Positions 26,297 through 34,186 of a stretch of DNA of 64,000 nt are shown one piece after another. The notes under the pieces are model-generated. The model saw only the letters and a program-made list of their open reading frames with translations. It did not search any database and was not told where the DNA came from. The stretch's first letter is position 1, and every line of letters begins with the position of its first letter. The translations under genes and the position numbers were made by a program. Source of the DNA: Aurantimonas manganoxydans SI85-9A1 (GTDB lineage Bacteria > Pseudomonadota > Alphaproteobacteria > Rhizobiales > Rhizobiaceae); contig NZ_CH672387.1 in NCBI RefSeq assembly GCF_000153465.1, positions 2,767,903-2,831,902 on the forward strand. The letters run 5' to 3'.

Positions 26297-27445
26297 ATGC
26301 TGCATTTCTCACGCGACGAGTTCGACGCCCGCCGCGACCGGCTGATGCTGGAAATGGGCGAGCAGAAGCTCGACGCACTGATGCTGTTCGCCCAGGAATC
26401 GATGTACTGGCTGACCGGCTACGACACCTTTGGCTTCTGTCACTTCCAGTGCCTGGTGGTGAAGGCCGATGGCGAGATGCAGCTTCTCACCCGCTCGGCC
26501 GATCTGCGGCAGGCGCGTCACACCTCGACGCTGGAATCGATCAGCATCTGGCGCGATCGGGGCAGCGCCGATCCGGTCATCGAACTGCGCGACATGCTCG
26601 ACGACATGGGCCTTCTCGGTGCCCGCATCGGCGTCGAGTGGGCGACCCATGGCCTGACCGCGGCCAACGGCCAGATGGTACAGGAGCGGCTCGGCTCCTT
26701 CGCCACGCTGAAGGAGGCCTCGAACCTCGTCCCACTGCTGCGCGCGGTGAAAACCCCTGCCGAGATCGAGACCGTGCGCGAGGCTGCGCGGCTCGGCGAC
26801 GAGGCGTTCGATGCCGCCCTGCCGTTGATCAGGGCGGGCGCCAACGAGGCGGACATCCTGGCGGCGCTTCAGGGAGAGGTGCTGCGCCAGGGCGGCGACT
26901 ACCCGGCCAACCCGTTCATCGTCGGCTCCGGCCGCGATGCCCTGCTGTGCCGGTACAAGTCGGGCCGCCGCATCCTCGACGATCAGGATCAGCTCACGCT
27001 GGAATGGGCCGGCGTCAAATCGCAGTACCACGCCGCCTTGATGAAGACCGTGATCGTCGGCCGCCCGAGCGAGCGCCATGTCGAACTGCACACCGCCGCA
27101 CGCGAGGCGCTGGATGCCGTCGAGGCGGCGATGGTTCCGGGCAGCAGCTTTGGCGATGTCTTCGATGCCCATGCGGCGGTGATGGAAGCCCATGAACTCG
27201 TCCGCCACCGTCTTAGCGCTTGCGGCTATTCGCTGGGGGCGCGCTACGCGCCGTCGTGGATGGACACGCCGATGTTCTATTCCGGCAATCCGCAGCCGAT
27301 CGTGCCGGACATGACCCTCTTTGCACACATGATCATCATGGATTCCGACAGCGATACGGCGATGACCCTCGGCCGGACCTACCTGACGACGACGGGCGCG
27401 CCCGAGCCCTTGTCGCGGCTCTCCCTGGATCTGATATCGGTCTGA
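26297..27445 (+). CDS. M24 (Xaa-Pro peptidase/creatinase) family protein with altered metal site
   Basis: A 382-residue two-domain protein. The N-terminal creatinase-type domain begins FSRDEFDARRDRLMLEMG and the pita-bread domain follows LLRAVKTPAEIETVREAARL. Active M24 metallopeptidases bind two metals through Asp-Asp-His-Glu-Glu, but here the first ligand region reads LEWAGVKSQYHAALMKT and the usual GHGIG histidine region reads CGYSLGARYAPSW. This resembles ectoine-hydrolase/creatinase-like members that need no metal. It likely cleaves a C-N bond in a small molecule by acid-base chemistry; the substrate is unknown. A GGAG ribosome site lies nine bases before ATG 26297. Confidence 0.85.
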   Translation: MLHFSRDEFDARRDRLMLEMGEQKLDALMLFAQESMYWLTGYDTFGFCHFQCLVVKADGEMQLLTRSADLRQARHTSTLESISIWRDRGSADPVIELRDMLDDMGLLGARIGVEWATHGLTAANGQMVQERLGSFATLKEASNLVPLLRAVKTPAEIETVREAARLGDEAFDAALPLIRAGANEADILAALQGEVLRQGGDYPANPFIVGSGRDALLCRYKSGRRILDDQDQLTLEWAGVKSQYHAALMKTVIVGRPSERHVELHTAAREALDAVEAAMVPGSSFGDVFDAHAAVMEAHELVRHRLSACGYSLGARYAPSWMDTPMFYSGNPQPIVPDMTLFAHMIIMDSDSDTAMTLGRTYLTTTGAPEPLSRLSLDLISV

Positions 27446-27593
27446 TTCAGGCGGCCGCCGACGCCAGATTGAGGGCCCGTGCCTTGTGGCGCAGGGCTTT
27501 CGCAGAAAATCGACCGCCTTTTAACGTTATCTTGCGACTCACGGTCCACGATCCCGGTCGAACGCTGGCCGTCAGTCGCAAGGAACGAGCTCC

Positions 27594-28403
27594 GTGGAAT
27601 CCAATCCCCGCCGCCGCGTGCCGATGATCGCCCTGACGCTCGGGATGGTCGGTCTCGGGACCAGCCTTTCCGGATGTACCGAGGCATCGATGGATTTCGG
27701 GCCCGACGGTCCGGTGCCGAGCGTCGGTATCGGATCCCTGGGCAGCGGGTCGATGAGCGCGTCCGTCCCGTCCCGGCAATTCGCCGCCGCGCCCCCACCG
27801 ACTGCCTCAAGCACCATGGGTTATCCGCAGCCGGCCATGTCGCAGCAGCAGCCGATGAACCAGCAGGCCTATCCGCCGGTCCAGCAGCAGTCGGTGTCCT
27901 CCGCTCCCATCGCGCCCGTTCAGCAGCAGGCAGCGCTAGCCCCGCAGTCCTCCCAGCCTGTCGCGGCTGCCCCGACGACGTTGGCGGCTGCTCCCGCGCC
28001 GGCAGGCCCTGCCCCCGCGTCCGTCAGCGCCGGCCAGAGCGTCGGCGAAGTGCAGTTTCTGCCGCTTGTCGGCGCGCCCGAGGAAAAGGCAGTGCTTCTG
28101 GCGCGCGCCCTGTCGGAAAGCGCTGCAGCCAAGGGTGTCAGGATCCGCCCAGCGGCCGAAGCACCGTCGAGCGTCCGGCTGAAGGGCTATTTCTCGGCGT
28201 TCAACGACGGGTCCTCCACCACCCTCGTCTATGTCTGGGACGTGCTCGATGCGAGCGACCGCCGTGTCCGGCGCATTCAGGGACAGGAGAGCGTTCCCGG
28301 TGCCGCCGCGGACCCGTGGGCTGCCATCGGCCTGTCGACGCTCGCAGCCGTCGCCGACCGCACGCTGCAGGAAGCGGCGCAGGTCGCAACCGGCACCGGC
28401 TGA
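27594..28403 (+). CDS. Pro/Gln-rich lipoprotein
   Basis: A 269-residue predicted lipoprotein. The start is GTG at 27594, with AAGGAA eight bases upstream; an internal ATG at codon 11 is an alternative. The lipobox SLSGC puts the lipidated cysteine at about residue 28. Residues 60-150 are a Pro/Gln/Ala-rich linker with several QQQ runs. The C-terminal ~120 residues form a globular domain (VGEVQFLPLVGAPEEKAVLL, LKGYFSAFNDGSSTTLVYVW) that I recall as conserved in rhizobial lipoproteins of unknown function. It precedes prs. Confidence 0.75.
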   Translation: MESNPRRRVPMIALTLGMVGLGTSLSGCTEASMDFGPDGPVPSVGIGSLGSGSMSASVPSRQFAAAPPPTASSTMGYPQPAMSQQQPMNQQAYPPVQQQSVSSAPIAPVQQQAALAPQSSQPVAAAPTTLAAAPAPAGPAPASVSAGQSVGEVQFLPLVGAPEEKAVLLARALSESAAAKGVRIRPAAEAPSSVRLKGYFSAFNDGSSTTLVYVWDVLDASDRRVRRIQGQESVPGAAADPWAAIGLSTLAAVADRTLQEAAQVATGTG

Positions 28404-28568
28404 GCCTCCTCGATGCCCCGAACTTATCCCGCATTGCGAAAGGCGGCGGGTTGAAGTTTCGCGCGATGTTGCTATGAGCCCCTGCATCGAACCGGAGGCG
28501 ACGGAATGGCCCACCGTAGCGGCATAGCCAAGCCGTCCCGACCGGTACCCGCTATCGGAAAGAACGCG

Positions 28569-29501
28569 ATGAAACTCTTCAGCGGCAACTCCAACCGCGT
28601 CCTCGCTCAATCCATCGGACGCTATCTGGAATTGCCACTCGGGGAGGCCATGGTCCGGCGCTTCGCCGACCAGGAAGTCTTCGTGGAGATCAAGGAAAAC
28701 GTCCGCGGCGAGGACGTCTTCATCGTCCAGTCGACGTCCTATCCGGCCAACGATCATCTGATGGAACTGCTCATCATGATCGACGCAATGCGCCGCGCCT
28801 CGGCCCGCCGCATCACTGCAGTACTCCCCTATTTCGGCTATGCCCGGCAGGACCGCAAGGCCGGCGGGCGCACCCCGATCTCCGCCAAGCTGGTCGCCAA
28901 TCTGATCACCGAGGCAGGCGCCGACCGCGTCATGACGCTCGACCTGCATGCCGGTCAGATCCAGGGCTTCTTCGACATCCCGACCGACAATCTCTTCGCC
29001 GTGCCGCTGATCGCGCGCGACGTGAAGGAGCATCAGGATCTGTCGAACCTGATGGTCATCTCGCCCGACGTCGGCGGCGTGGTCCGCGCCCGCGCGCTCG
29101 CCAAGCGGCTCGATGCGCCACTGGCCATCGTCGACAAGCGCCGCGACCGGCCGGGCGAGTCGGAGGTCATGAACATCATCGGTGACGTCACCGGTCGCAA
29201 CTGCATCCTGATCGACGACATCATCGATTCCGGCGGCACGCTGTGCAACGCGGCCGACGCGCTGGTGCAGGCCGGTGCCAACAGCGCCTCGGCCTACATC
29301 ACCCATGGCGTGCTGTCGGGCGGCGCGGTCTCGCGCATCACCGCGTCCAGCCTCAAGGAACTGGTGATCACCGACTCGATCCAGCCGACCAAGGCGATCA
29401 ACGAGGCTGCGAACATCCGCGTCGTCACCACCGCCAATCTTCTCGGCGAAGCGATCGCCCGCACGGCGTCCGAGGAATCGGTCTCGAGCCTGTTCGACTG
29501 A
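28569..29501 (+). CDS. prs: ribose-phosphate pyrophosphokinase
   Basis: A 310-residue PRPP synthase supplying nucleotide, histidine and tryptophan synthesis. [20 protein letters not shown] opens the family fold; [20 protein letters not shown], the ATP-contacting [11 protein letters not shown], the flexible loop [12 protein letters not shown] and the PRPP-binding [12 protein letters not shown] are all intact. ATG 28569 was chosen over upstream starts because homology begins there and GGAAAG precedes it by seven bases. Confidence 0.97.
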   Translation: MKLFSGNSNRVLAQSIGRYLELPLGEAMVRRFADQEVFVEIKENVRGEDVFIVQSTSYPANDHLMELLIMIDAMRRASARRITAVLPYFGYARQDRKAGGRTPISAKLVANLITEAGADRVMTLDLHAGQIQGFFDIPTDNLFAVPLIARDVKEHQDLSNLMVISPDVGGVVRARALAKRLDAPLAIVDKRRDRPGESEVMNIIGDVTGRNCILIDDIIDSGGTLCNAADALVQAGANSASAYITHGVLSGGAVSRITASSLKELVITDSIQPTKAINEAANIRVVTTANLLGEAIARTASEESVSSLFD

Positions 29502-29610
29502 GCATTGCGGCCCGGTCCGCGCCGCTTCACGGCGTCGATAAAGTGCTTCTGGCCGGCTTTCCGTTGCGCTAGACTGTGCGTCTGGCCACACGGGCCATCG
29601 GACAGATGCC

Positions 29611-30159
29611 ATGTTCGCGCGACTGGGCAAGTTGGGCACGCAAGGAGTTGTGACGGCCACCGTCGGTCTCGTCGCCATTCTTCTTGCGATCGGCTGGCTC
29701 ACCCGCGAAACCGACGCGGACCGTCCCTATCTGACGATCGCCGGCTCGAGCTTCATCTTCAATTATCGTGAAGCCGAGGCCTTCTATGGCTTCACCGCGG
29801 TCGTGCAGCGGCCGGTGAAGAGCTATTCGCGCATCGAGGCGGTGTTCGAGGATCCTGGCGGCGGCCCGCCGATCCCGGTCAGCGCGAAGCTCACCGCCCG
29901 CACGACGCGCTACGCCCTGCGCACGCCGCCCCTGCGGGGGATCGTCAAGGGGCGGCCCTACCGCGTCGACGTGCGCCTGGTGCAGAACGGCGACGGGGCC
30001 GTGCTGTTCGAGGACAGCTTCACGGTCACCTCGCAGATGTCGGACGCGGTGATGCCGCCCGCGCCACTCACCATCGGCCCGGGCTATACCCGCAATCCCG
30101 ATCTGCCGGATGGCTGGAAAGCTTCGCAGGCCGACAAGACTGACGCAGCCCGCCCTTAG
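29611..30159 (+). CDS. hypothetical membrane-anchored protein
   Basis: A 182-residue protein with one N-terminal membrane segment (VVTATVGLVAILLAIGWLTR) and a soluble, probably periplasmic, beta-rich remainder (YLTIAGSSFIFNYREAEAFY, FTAVVQRPVKSYSRIEAVFE). No known domain was recognised. It lies between prs and rplY with ordinary composition and codon use for the region. Confidence 0.7.
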   Translation: MFARLGKLGTQGVVTATVGLVAILLAIGWLTRETDADRPYLTIAGSSFIFNYREAEAFYGFTAVVQRPVKSYSRIEAVFEDPGGGPPIPVSAKLTARTTRYALRTPPLRGIVKGRPYRVDVRLVQNGDGAVLFEDSFTVTSQMSDAVMPPAPLTIGPGYTRNPDLPDGWKASQADKTDAARP

Positions 30160-30251
30160 GGCCGCCATTCACGGCGCTGTCTTGTCCATCCGCGCGCCTT
30201 GGGGTATAGGCACGGCGTCCGCGCAGACACCCTTGGAGGCAGCGCGGAGTT

Positions 30252-30275
30252 GAGCGGTCCCTCGCAGGTCCGCTC
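30252..30275 (+). other. hairpin in the rplY leader
   Basis: GAGCGG and CCGCTC (30252-30257 and 30270-30275) frame a 12-base loop, followed by TTCGTCGTTTC. It lies 57 bases before the rplY start. It could be a leader structure or the end of the upstream transcript; the stem is short. Confidence 0.35.
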
Positions 30276-30332
30276 TTCGTCGTTTCAGGCACACCGTCTG
30301 ACCGACCACCTCACAGCACGAAGGACAAAGCC

Positions 30333-30992
30333 ATGAGCGAGACCTTTACGGTCAAGGCCGAGGCGCGCGAGAAGGTCGGCAAGGGGGCCGCCAGACATCT
30401 TCGCCGCAACGGTATGATCCCCGCAGTCATCTACGGCGACAAGCAGGACCCGCTGCCGATCGCCATCCCCTACAAGGAAACCTTCCTGGCGCTTCACGCC
30501 GGCGGTTTCATGACCCACGTCGCGACCATCGAGGTCAACGGCCAGAAGATTTCAGTCCTGCCGAAGGACTATCAGCTGGAGCCGGTCCGCGACTTCCTGA
30601 TGCATGTCGACTTCCTGCGCGTCTCCGAGAAGACCCGCGTGACGGTCAACATTCCCGTGCATTTCGAGAACGAGGAAGCATCCCCGGGTCTCAAGCGCGG
30701 CGGTGTCATCAACGTCGTCCGCCACGAGGTCGAGGTCCATGCCCCGGCCAGCGCGATTCCGGAGTACTTCACGCTCGACCTGACCGGTCTGGAAATCGGC
30801 GACTCGATCCACGCCTCGGCACTCACCCTGCCGAAGAACGTCGAAGTGACGATCACCGACCGCGACTTCACCATCGCGACGATCGCCGCCCCGGCCGCCC
30901 TGCGGTCCGAGGATGACGAGGCCACCGAGGTCGAGGCCGATGCGGTCGAGGCCACCGAGGTCAGCGAAGACGGGTCCGGCGAGGACAAGTAA
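30333..30992 (+). CDS. rplY: 50S ribosomal protein L25/general stress protein Ctc
   Basis: A 219-residue L25 of the long (Ctc/TL5) type. The N-terminal 5S-rRNA-binding beta domain carries [27 protein letters not shown] and [19 protein letters not shown]; the C-terminal domain carries [20 protein letters not shown]. It ends in an acidic low-complexity tail with two near-identical [18 protein letters not shown] segments. ATG 30333 has AAGGA upstream. It is followed by pth, the usual neighbour. Confidence 0.95.
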   Translation: MSETFTVKAEAREKVGKGAARHLRRNGMIPAVIYGDKQDPLPIAIPYKETFLALHAGGFMTHVATIEVNGQKISVLPKDYQLEPVRDFLMHVDFLRVSEKTRVTVNIPVHFENEEASPGLKRGGVINVVRHEVEVHAPASAIPEYFTLDLTGLEIGDSIHASALTLPKNVEVTITDRDFTIATIAAPAALRSEDDEATEVEADAVEATEVSEDGSGEDK

Positions 30993-31039
30993 GTCCCAGC
31001 TTCGGCTCAACGCCGAACGAAACAGAAAGGAGCCGGGCG

Positions 31040-31774
31040 ATGTTGCTGATCGCAGGATTGGGCAATCCCGGCTCCCGTTATGCCGGCAATCGCCACAATA
31101 TCGGGTTCATGGCGCTCGAAGAGATCGCCCGCGACCCGGCCTTTTCCCCCTGGTCGAAGAAGTTCTCGGCGGAAATTTCCGAGGGCCAGATCGGCGGCGA
31201 GAAGGTCGTCCTGATCAAACCCCAGACCTTCATGAACGAGTCCGGCCGCTCGGTCGGCGACGCCGCGCGCTTCTTCAAGCTGGAGCCGTCGCAGATCGTC
31301 GTCATCCACGACGAGCTCGATCTGCCGCCCGGCAAGCTGCGGGTGAAGACCGGCGGCGGCAATGGCGGCCATAACGGCCTGCGCTCCATCGACGCCCATC
31401 TCGGCACGAAGGACTACCGCCGCGTGCGCATGGGCATCGGCCATCCGGGCAACAAGGACGCCGTCTCTCCTTATGTCCTCGGCGATTTCGCCAAGGTCGA
31501 CCGCGAATGGCTGGAGCCGTTCATCGAAGCCGTCGCCCGCCATGTCGACAGCCTCGCCAAAGGCGAGGACGCGATGTTCATGAACAAGGTCAGCCTTTCC
31601 ACGAGCTCGAACGAGCCGTCGGGCGCCAAGGGTGCGGCGAGCGCGAGCAAGCCCGCGGGCCCGCCCAAGGGGCGCAGCCACATTCGTCAGGCGCGCGGGG
31701 CGCCACCGCAAGTGAAGGTGCCCGACAAGGGCCCGATGGCCGACATGTTGAAGCGGCTCTTCGGCAAGGACTGA
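31040..31774 (+). CDS. pth: peptidyl-tRNA hydrolase
   Basis: A 244-residue enzyme that frees tRNA from drop-off peptidyl-tRNA. [20 protein letters not shown] contains the catalytic histidine, [10 protein letters not shown] the substrate-contacting asparagine, [20 protein letters not shown] the catalytic aspartate region, and [13 protein letters not shown] the glycine-rich signature. About 50 extra C-terminal residues, Ser/Ala/Lys-rich, extend beyond the standard ~190, which is common in rhizobia. AAAGGAG precedes ATG 31040. Confidence 0.96.
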   Translation: MLLIAGLGNPGSRYAGNRHNIGFMALEEIARDPAFSPWSKKFSAEISEGQIGGEKVVLIKPQTFMNESGRSVGDAARFFKLEPSQIVVIHDELDLPPGKLRVKTGGGNGGHNGLRSIDAHLGTKDYRRVRMGIGHPGNKDAVSPYVLGDFAKVDREWLEPFIEAVARHVDSLAKGEDAMFMNKVSLSTSSNEPSGAKGAASASKPAGPPKGRSHIRQARGAPPQVKVPDKGPMADMLKRLFGKD

Positions 31775-31889
31775 CCGTCGCCGCCTTCCCGGGCGGCGGC
31801 AGAGTTGACCCCTCGCCGCGAAGGCTGCAAACAGCCCCCAAGATCGGCGCGATACGCGTCAGACACGACCATCTTCGAAGGACCACCCC

Positions 31890-32993
31890 ATGGGTTTCAG
31901 ATGCGGGATCGTCGGCCTGCCGAATGTCGGCAAGTCGACGCTGTTCAACGCTCTCACCAAGACTGCGGCCGCGGCCGCAGCCAATTATCCGTTTTGCACG
32001 ATCGAGCCGAACACCGGCGACGTGCCGGTTCCCGATCCGCGGCTGAAGGACATCGCCGGCATCGCCAAGTCGGCGAACATCCTGCCGACGCGGATTACCT
32101 TCGTCGACATCGCCGGACTGGTGCGTGGCGCATCCAAGGGCGAAGGCCTCGGCAACCAGTTCCTTGCCAACATCCGCGAGGTGGACGCCATCGTCCACGT
32201 GCTGCGCTGCTTCGAGGATGACGACGTCGTCCATGTCGAGGGTCGCGTCGATCCCGTCGCTGATGCCGAGACGGTCGAGACCGAACTGATGCTGTCCGAC
32301 CTCGAGAGCCTGGAGCGCCGCATCGTGGCGACCCGCAAGAAGGCGACCGGCAAGGACAAGGAAGCGATCCAGGCCCTCCCCGTGATGGAAGCGGCGCTGG
32401 CCAAGCTGCAGAACGGCGAACCGGTCCGCGTGCTCCTGGCCGGGATGGATGCCGAGGAGCGCAGCGAACTGAAGACGCTCAACCTCCTGACCTCCAAGCC
32501 GGTCCTCTATGTCTGCAACGTTGCCGAGGACGATGCGGCGAGCGGCAACGCGCATTCGCAAGCCGTCGCGGCGATGGCCCAGAAGCAGGGCGCCAAGAGC
32601 GTCGTCATCTCGGCCGCCATCGAGGCCGAGATCGCGCAGCTTCCCGCCGAGGAAGTCGGCGACTATCTGGAGGCGATGGGCCTGACCGAGCCCGGCCTCG
32701 ACCGGCTGATCCAGGCGGGCTACTCGCTGCTCGACCTGATCACCTATTTCACGGCAGGCCCGAAGGAGACCCGCGCCTGGACGGTGCGGCGCGGCGCCAA
32801 GGCACCGCAGGCGGCCGGCGTGATCCATACCGATTTCGAGAAGGGCTTCATCCGAGCCCAGACCATCGCCTTCGACGACTTCGTCTCGCTCGGCGGCGAG
32901 GTCGCGGCCAAGGAAGCGGGCAAGGCCCGCGACGAAGGCAAGGAATACGTCGTCCAGGACGGCGACATCCTGATGTTCAAGTTCAACAACTGA
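31890..32993 (+). CDS. ychF: redox-regulated ATPase YchF
   Basis: A 367-residue Obg-family P-loop protein that prefers ATP. G1 is GLPNVGKST, the switch region PFCTIEPNTGDVPVPDPRL, G3 DIAGLVRGASKGEGLGNQFL, and the specificity motif is CNVAE in place of NKxD, the reason for ATP use. The C-terminal TGS domain carries the YFTAGPKETRAWTVRRGAKA pattern. It binds ribosomes and is linked to stress responses. GAAGGA precedes ATG 31890; it is downstream of rplY-pth. Confidence 0.96.
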   Translation: MGFRCGIVGLPNVGKSTLFNALTKTAAAAAANYPFCTIEPNTGDVPVPDPRLKDIAGIAKSANILPTRITFVDIAGLVRGASKGEGLGNQFLANIREVDAIVHVLRCFEDDDVVHVEGRVDPVADAETVETELMLSDLESLERRIVATRKKATGKDKEAIQALPVMEAALAKLQNGEPVRVLLAGMDAEERSELKTLNLLTSKPVLYVCNVAEDDAASGNAHSQAVAAMAQKQGAKSVVISAAIEAEIAQLPAEEVGDYLEAMGLTEPGLDRLIQAGYSLLDLITYFTAGPKETRAWTVRRGAKAPQAAGVIHTDFEKGFIRAQTIAFDDFVSLGGEVAAKEAGKARDEGKEYVVQDGDILMFKFNN

Positions 32994-32999
32994 GCTTGC

Positions 33000-33027
33000 G
33001 GGGCCGGCGCAGAGCTGCGTCGGCCCC
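33000..33027 (+). terminator. GC-rich hairpin after ychF
   Basis: Arms GGGGCCGGCGCAG and CTGCGTCGGCCCC pair over 13 positions with one G-U pair, a few bases past the ychF stop. No T-tract follows, so it may slow or protect the 3' end more than terminate; it also ends just upstream of the MaoC ribosome site. Confidence 0.5.
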
Positions 33028-33074
33028 TCGGAATCCGGCGGGGGAGGAGAGCCTTTCCGCCACTGGGAGGCCCG

Positions 33075-33527
33075 ATGCGCACATACGAGGACTTCACGGA
33101 AGGGCTCGAGATCGATCTCGGCCCCTATCCTGTGACCCGGGACGAGGTGATCGAGTTCGGCCGCGAATTCGACCCGCAGCCTTTCCATCTTGATGAAGAG
33201 GCGGCGAAGGACACGCTCCTCGGCGGTCTGTCTGCTTCAGGCTGGCATAGCTGCGCGATGATGATGCGCATGATGGCCGACGCCTACATTCTCGACTCCT
33301 CGTCGCAGGGCTCGCCCGGTGTCGATTACGTCCGGTGGAAGCGGCCCGTCCGCCCGGGCGACGTTCTTCACGGTACCGCCCGCGTGGTGTCCCGCCGCCT
33401 GTCCTCCAAGCGTCCGACCCTTGGCATCCTCAAGATCACGACGGATCTGCGCAACCAGACCGGCGAGACGGTTCTGGAAAGCGCCTACACCCTGCTCGCT
33501 CTGACGCGGGAGGGCCTCGCCGCATGA
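33075..33527 (+). CDS. MaoC-family dehydratase, first of a tandem pair
   Basis: A 150-residue hotdog-fold protein of the R-specific enoyl-CoA hydratase/MaoC type. The catalytic-region pattern FGREFDPQPFHLDEEAAKDT and GGLSASGWHSCAMMMRMM is typical, with the hydratase motif residues Asp and His in FDPQPFH. YVRWKRPVRPGDVLHGTARV forms the second half. It should hydrate or dehydrate a CoA-type substrate; which one is unknown. GGGAGG precedes ATG 33075. It overlaps the next, paralogous, gene by four bases. Confidence 0.9.
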   Translation: MRTYEDFTEGLEIDLGPYPVTRDEVIEFGREFDPQPFHLDEEAAKDTLLGGLSASGWHSCAMMMRMMADAYILDSSSQGSPGVDYVRWKRPVRPGDVLHGTARVVSRRLSSKRPTLGILKITTDLRNQTGETVLESAYTLLALTREGLAA

Positions 33528-33994
33528 CCTTCTGGGACAGTCTGATCGTCGGCGAAGCCCGTGAGATGGGCTCGCACACCTTCCTCGCCGAAGACATCAA
33601 GCGCTTTGCGGCCAAATACGACCCGCAGGCCTTCCACCTCGACGAAGACGCCGCGAAGGCGTCCGTTCTCGGCGGCCTGTGCGCATCCGGCTGGCACACC
33701 GCCGGTGTCTGCATGCGGCTGAATGTCGAGAGCCAGGTTGCGCTTGGCCGAGCATGGGTCGCCGCCGACAACCAGCCGCCGCGCATGGGCCCCTCCCCCG
33801 GCGTGAAGAACCTTGTCTGGCCGAAGCCGGTCTATGCCGGCGATACGGTGACTTTCACCCAGACGCTGACGGGCAAGCGGGCGTCTGCCAGCCGCAAGGG
33901 CTGGGGCGTCCTCGAATTCACGACGCAAGGCGTCAATCAGCACGGCGACACCGTGTTCTCGTTCGACGGCGCTGCCTTCTGCGGAACCGACTGA
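33524..33994 (+). CDS. MaoC-family dehydratase, second of a tandem pair
   Basis: A 156-residue paralogue of the preceding product, beginning at ATG 33524 inside that gene's stop. It has the same core, FAAKYDPQAFHLDEDAAKAS then GGLCASGWHTAGVCMRLNV, and VWPKPVYAGDTVTFTQTLTG. Hotdog dehydratases work as dimers, so the coupled paralogues may form a heterodimer; this is inference from the overlap and similarity. Confidence 0.9.
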   Translation: MTFWDSLIVGEAREMGSHTFLAEDIKRFAAKYDPQAFHLDEDAAKASVLGGLCASGWHTAGVCMRLNVESQVALGRAWVAADNQPPRMGPSPGVKNLVWPKPVYAGDTVTFTQTLTGKRASASRKGWGVLEFTTQGVNQHGDTVFSFDGAAFCGTD

Positions 33995-34186
33995 GCGTCG
34001 TCGCCCGTCGCGATCCGGCACAGAGCCTCGATCATCACGCCCAACCGGGGCTACGGGCAGCAGCCTCAGCCGCTTCGTCGCGGATGTCGGAGCGTGGCTG
34101 CTACGCTCATACTTTTGACCTAAACCAATCAAAAATCTGCGATTACGCGCGCCACTTTACGTAATGTTAGATGGCAACAGACATTG

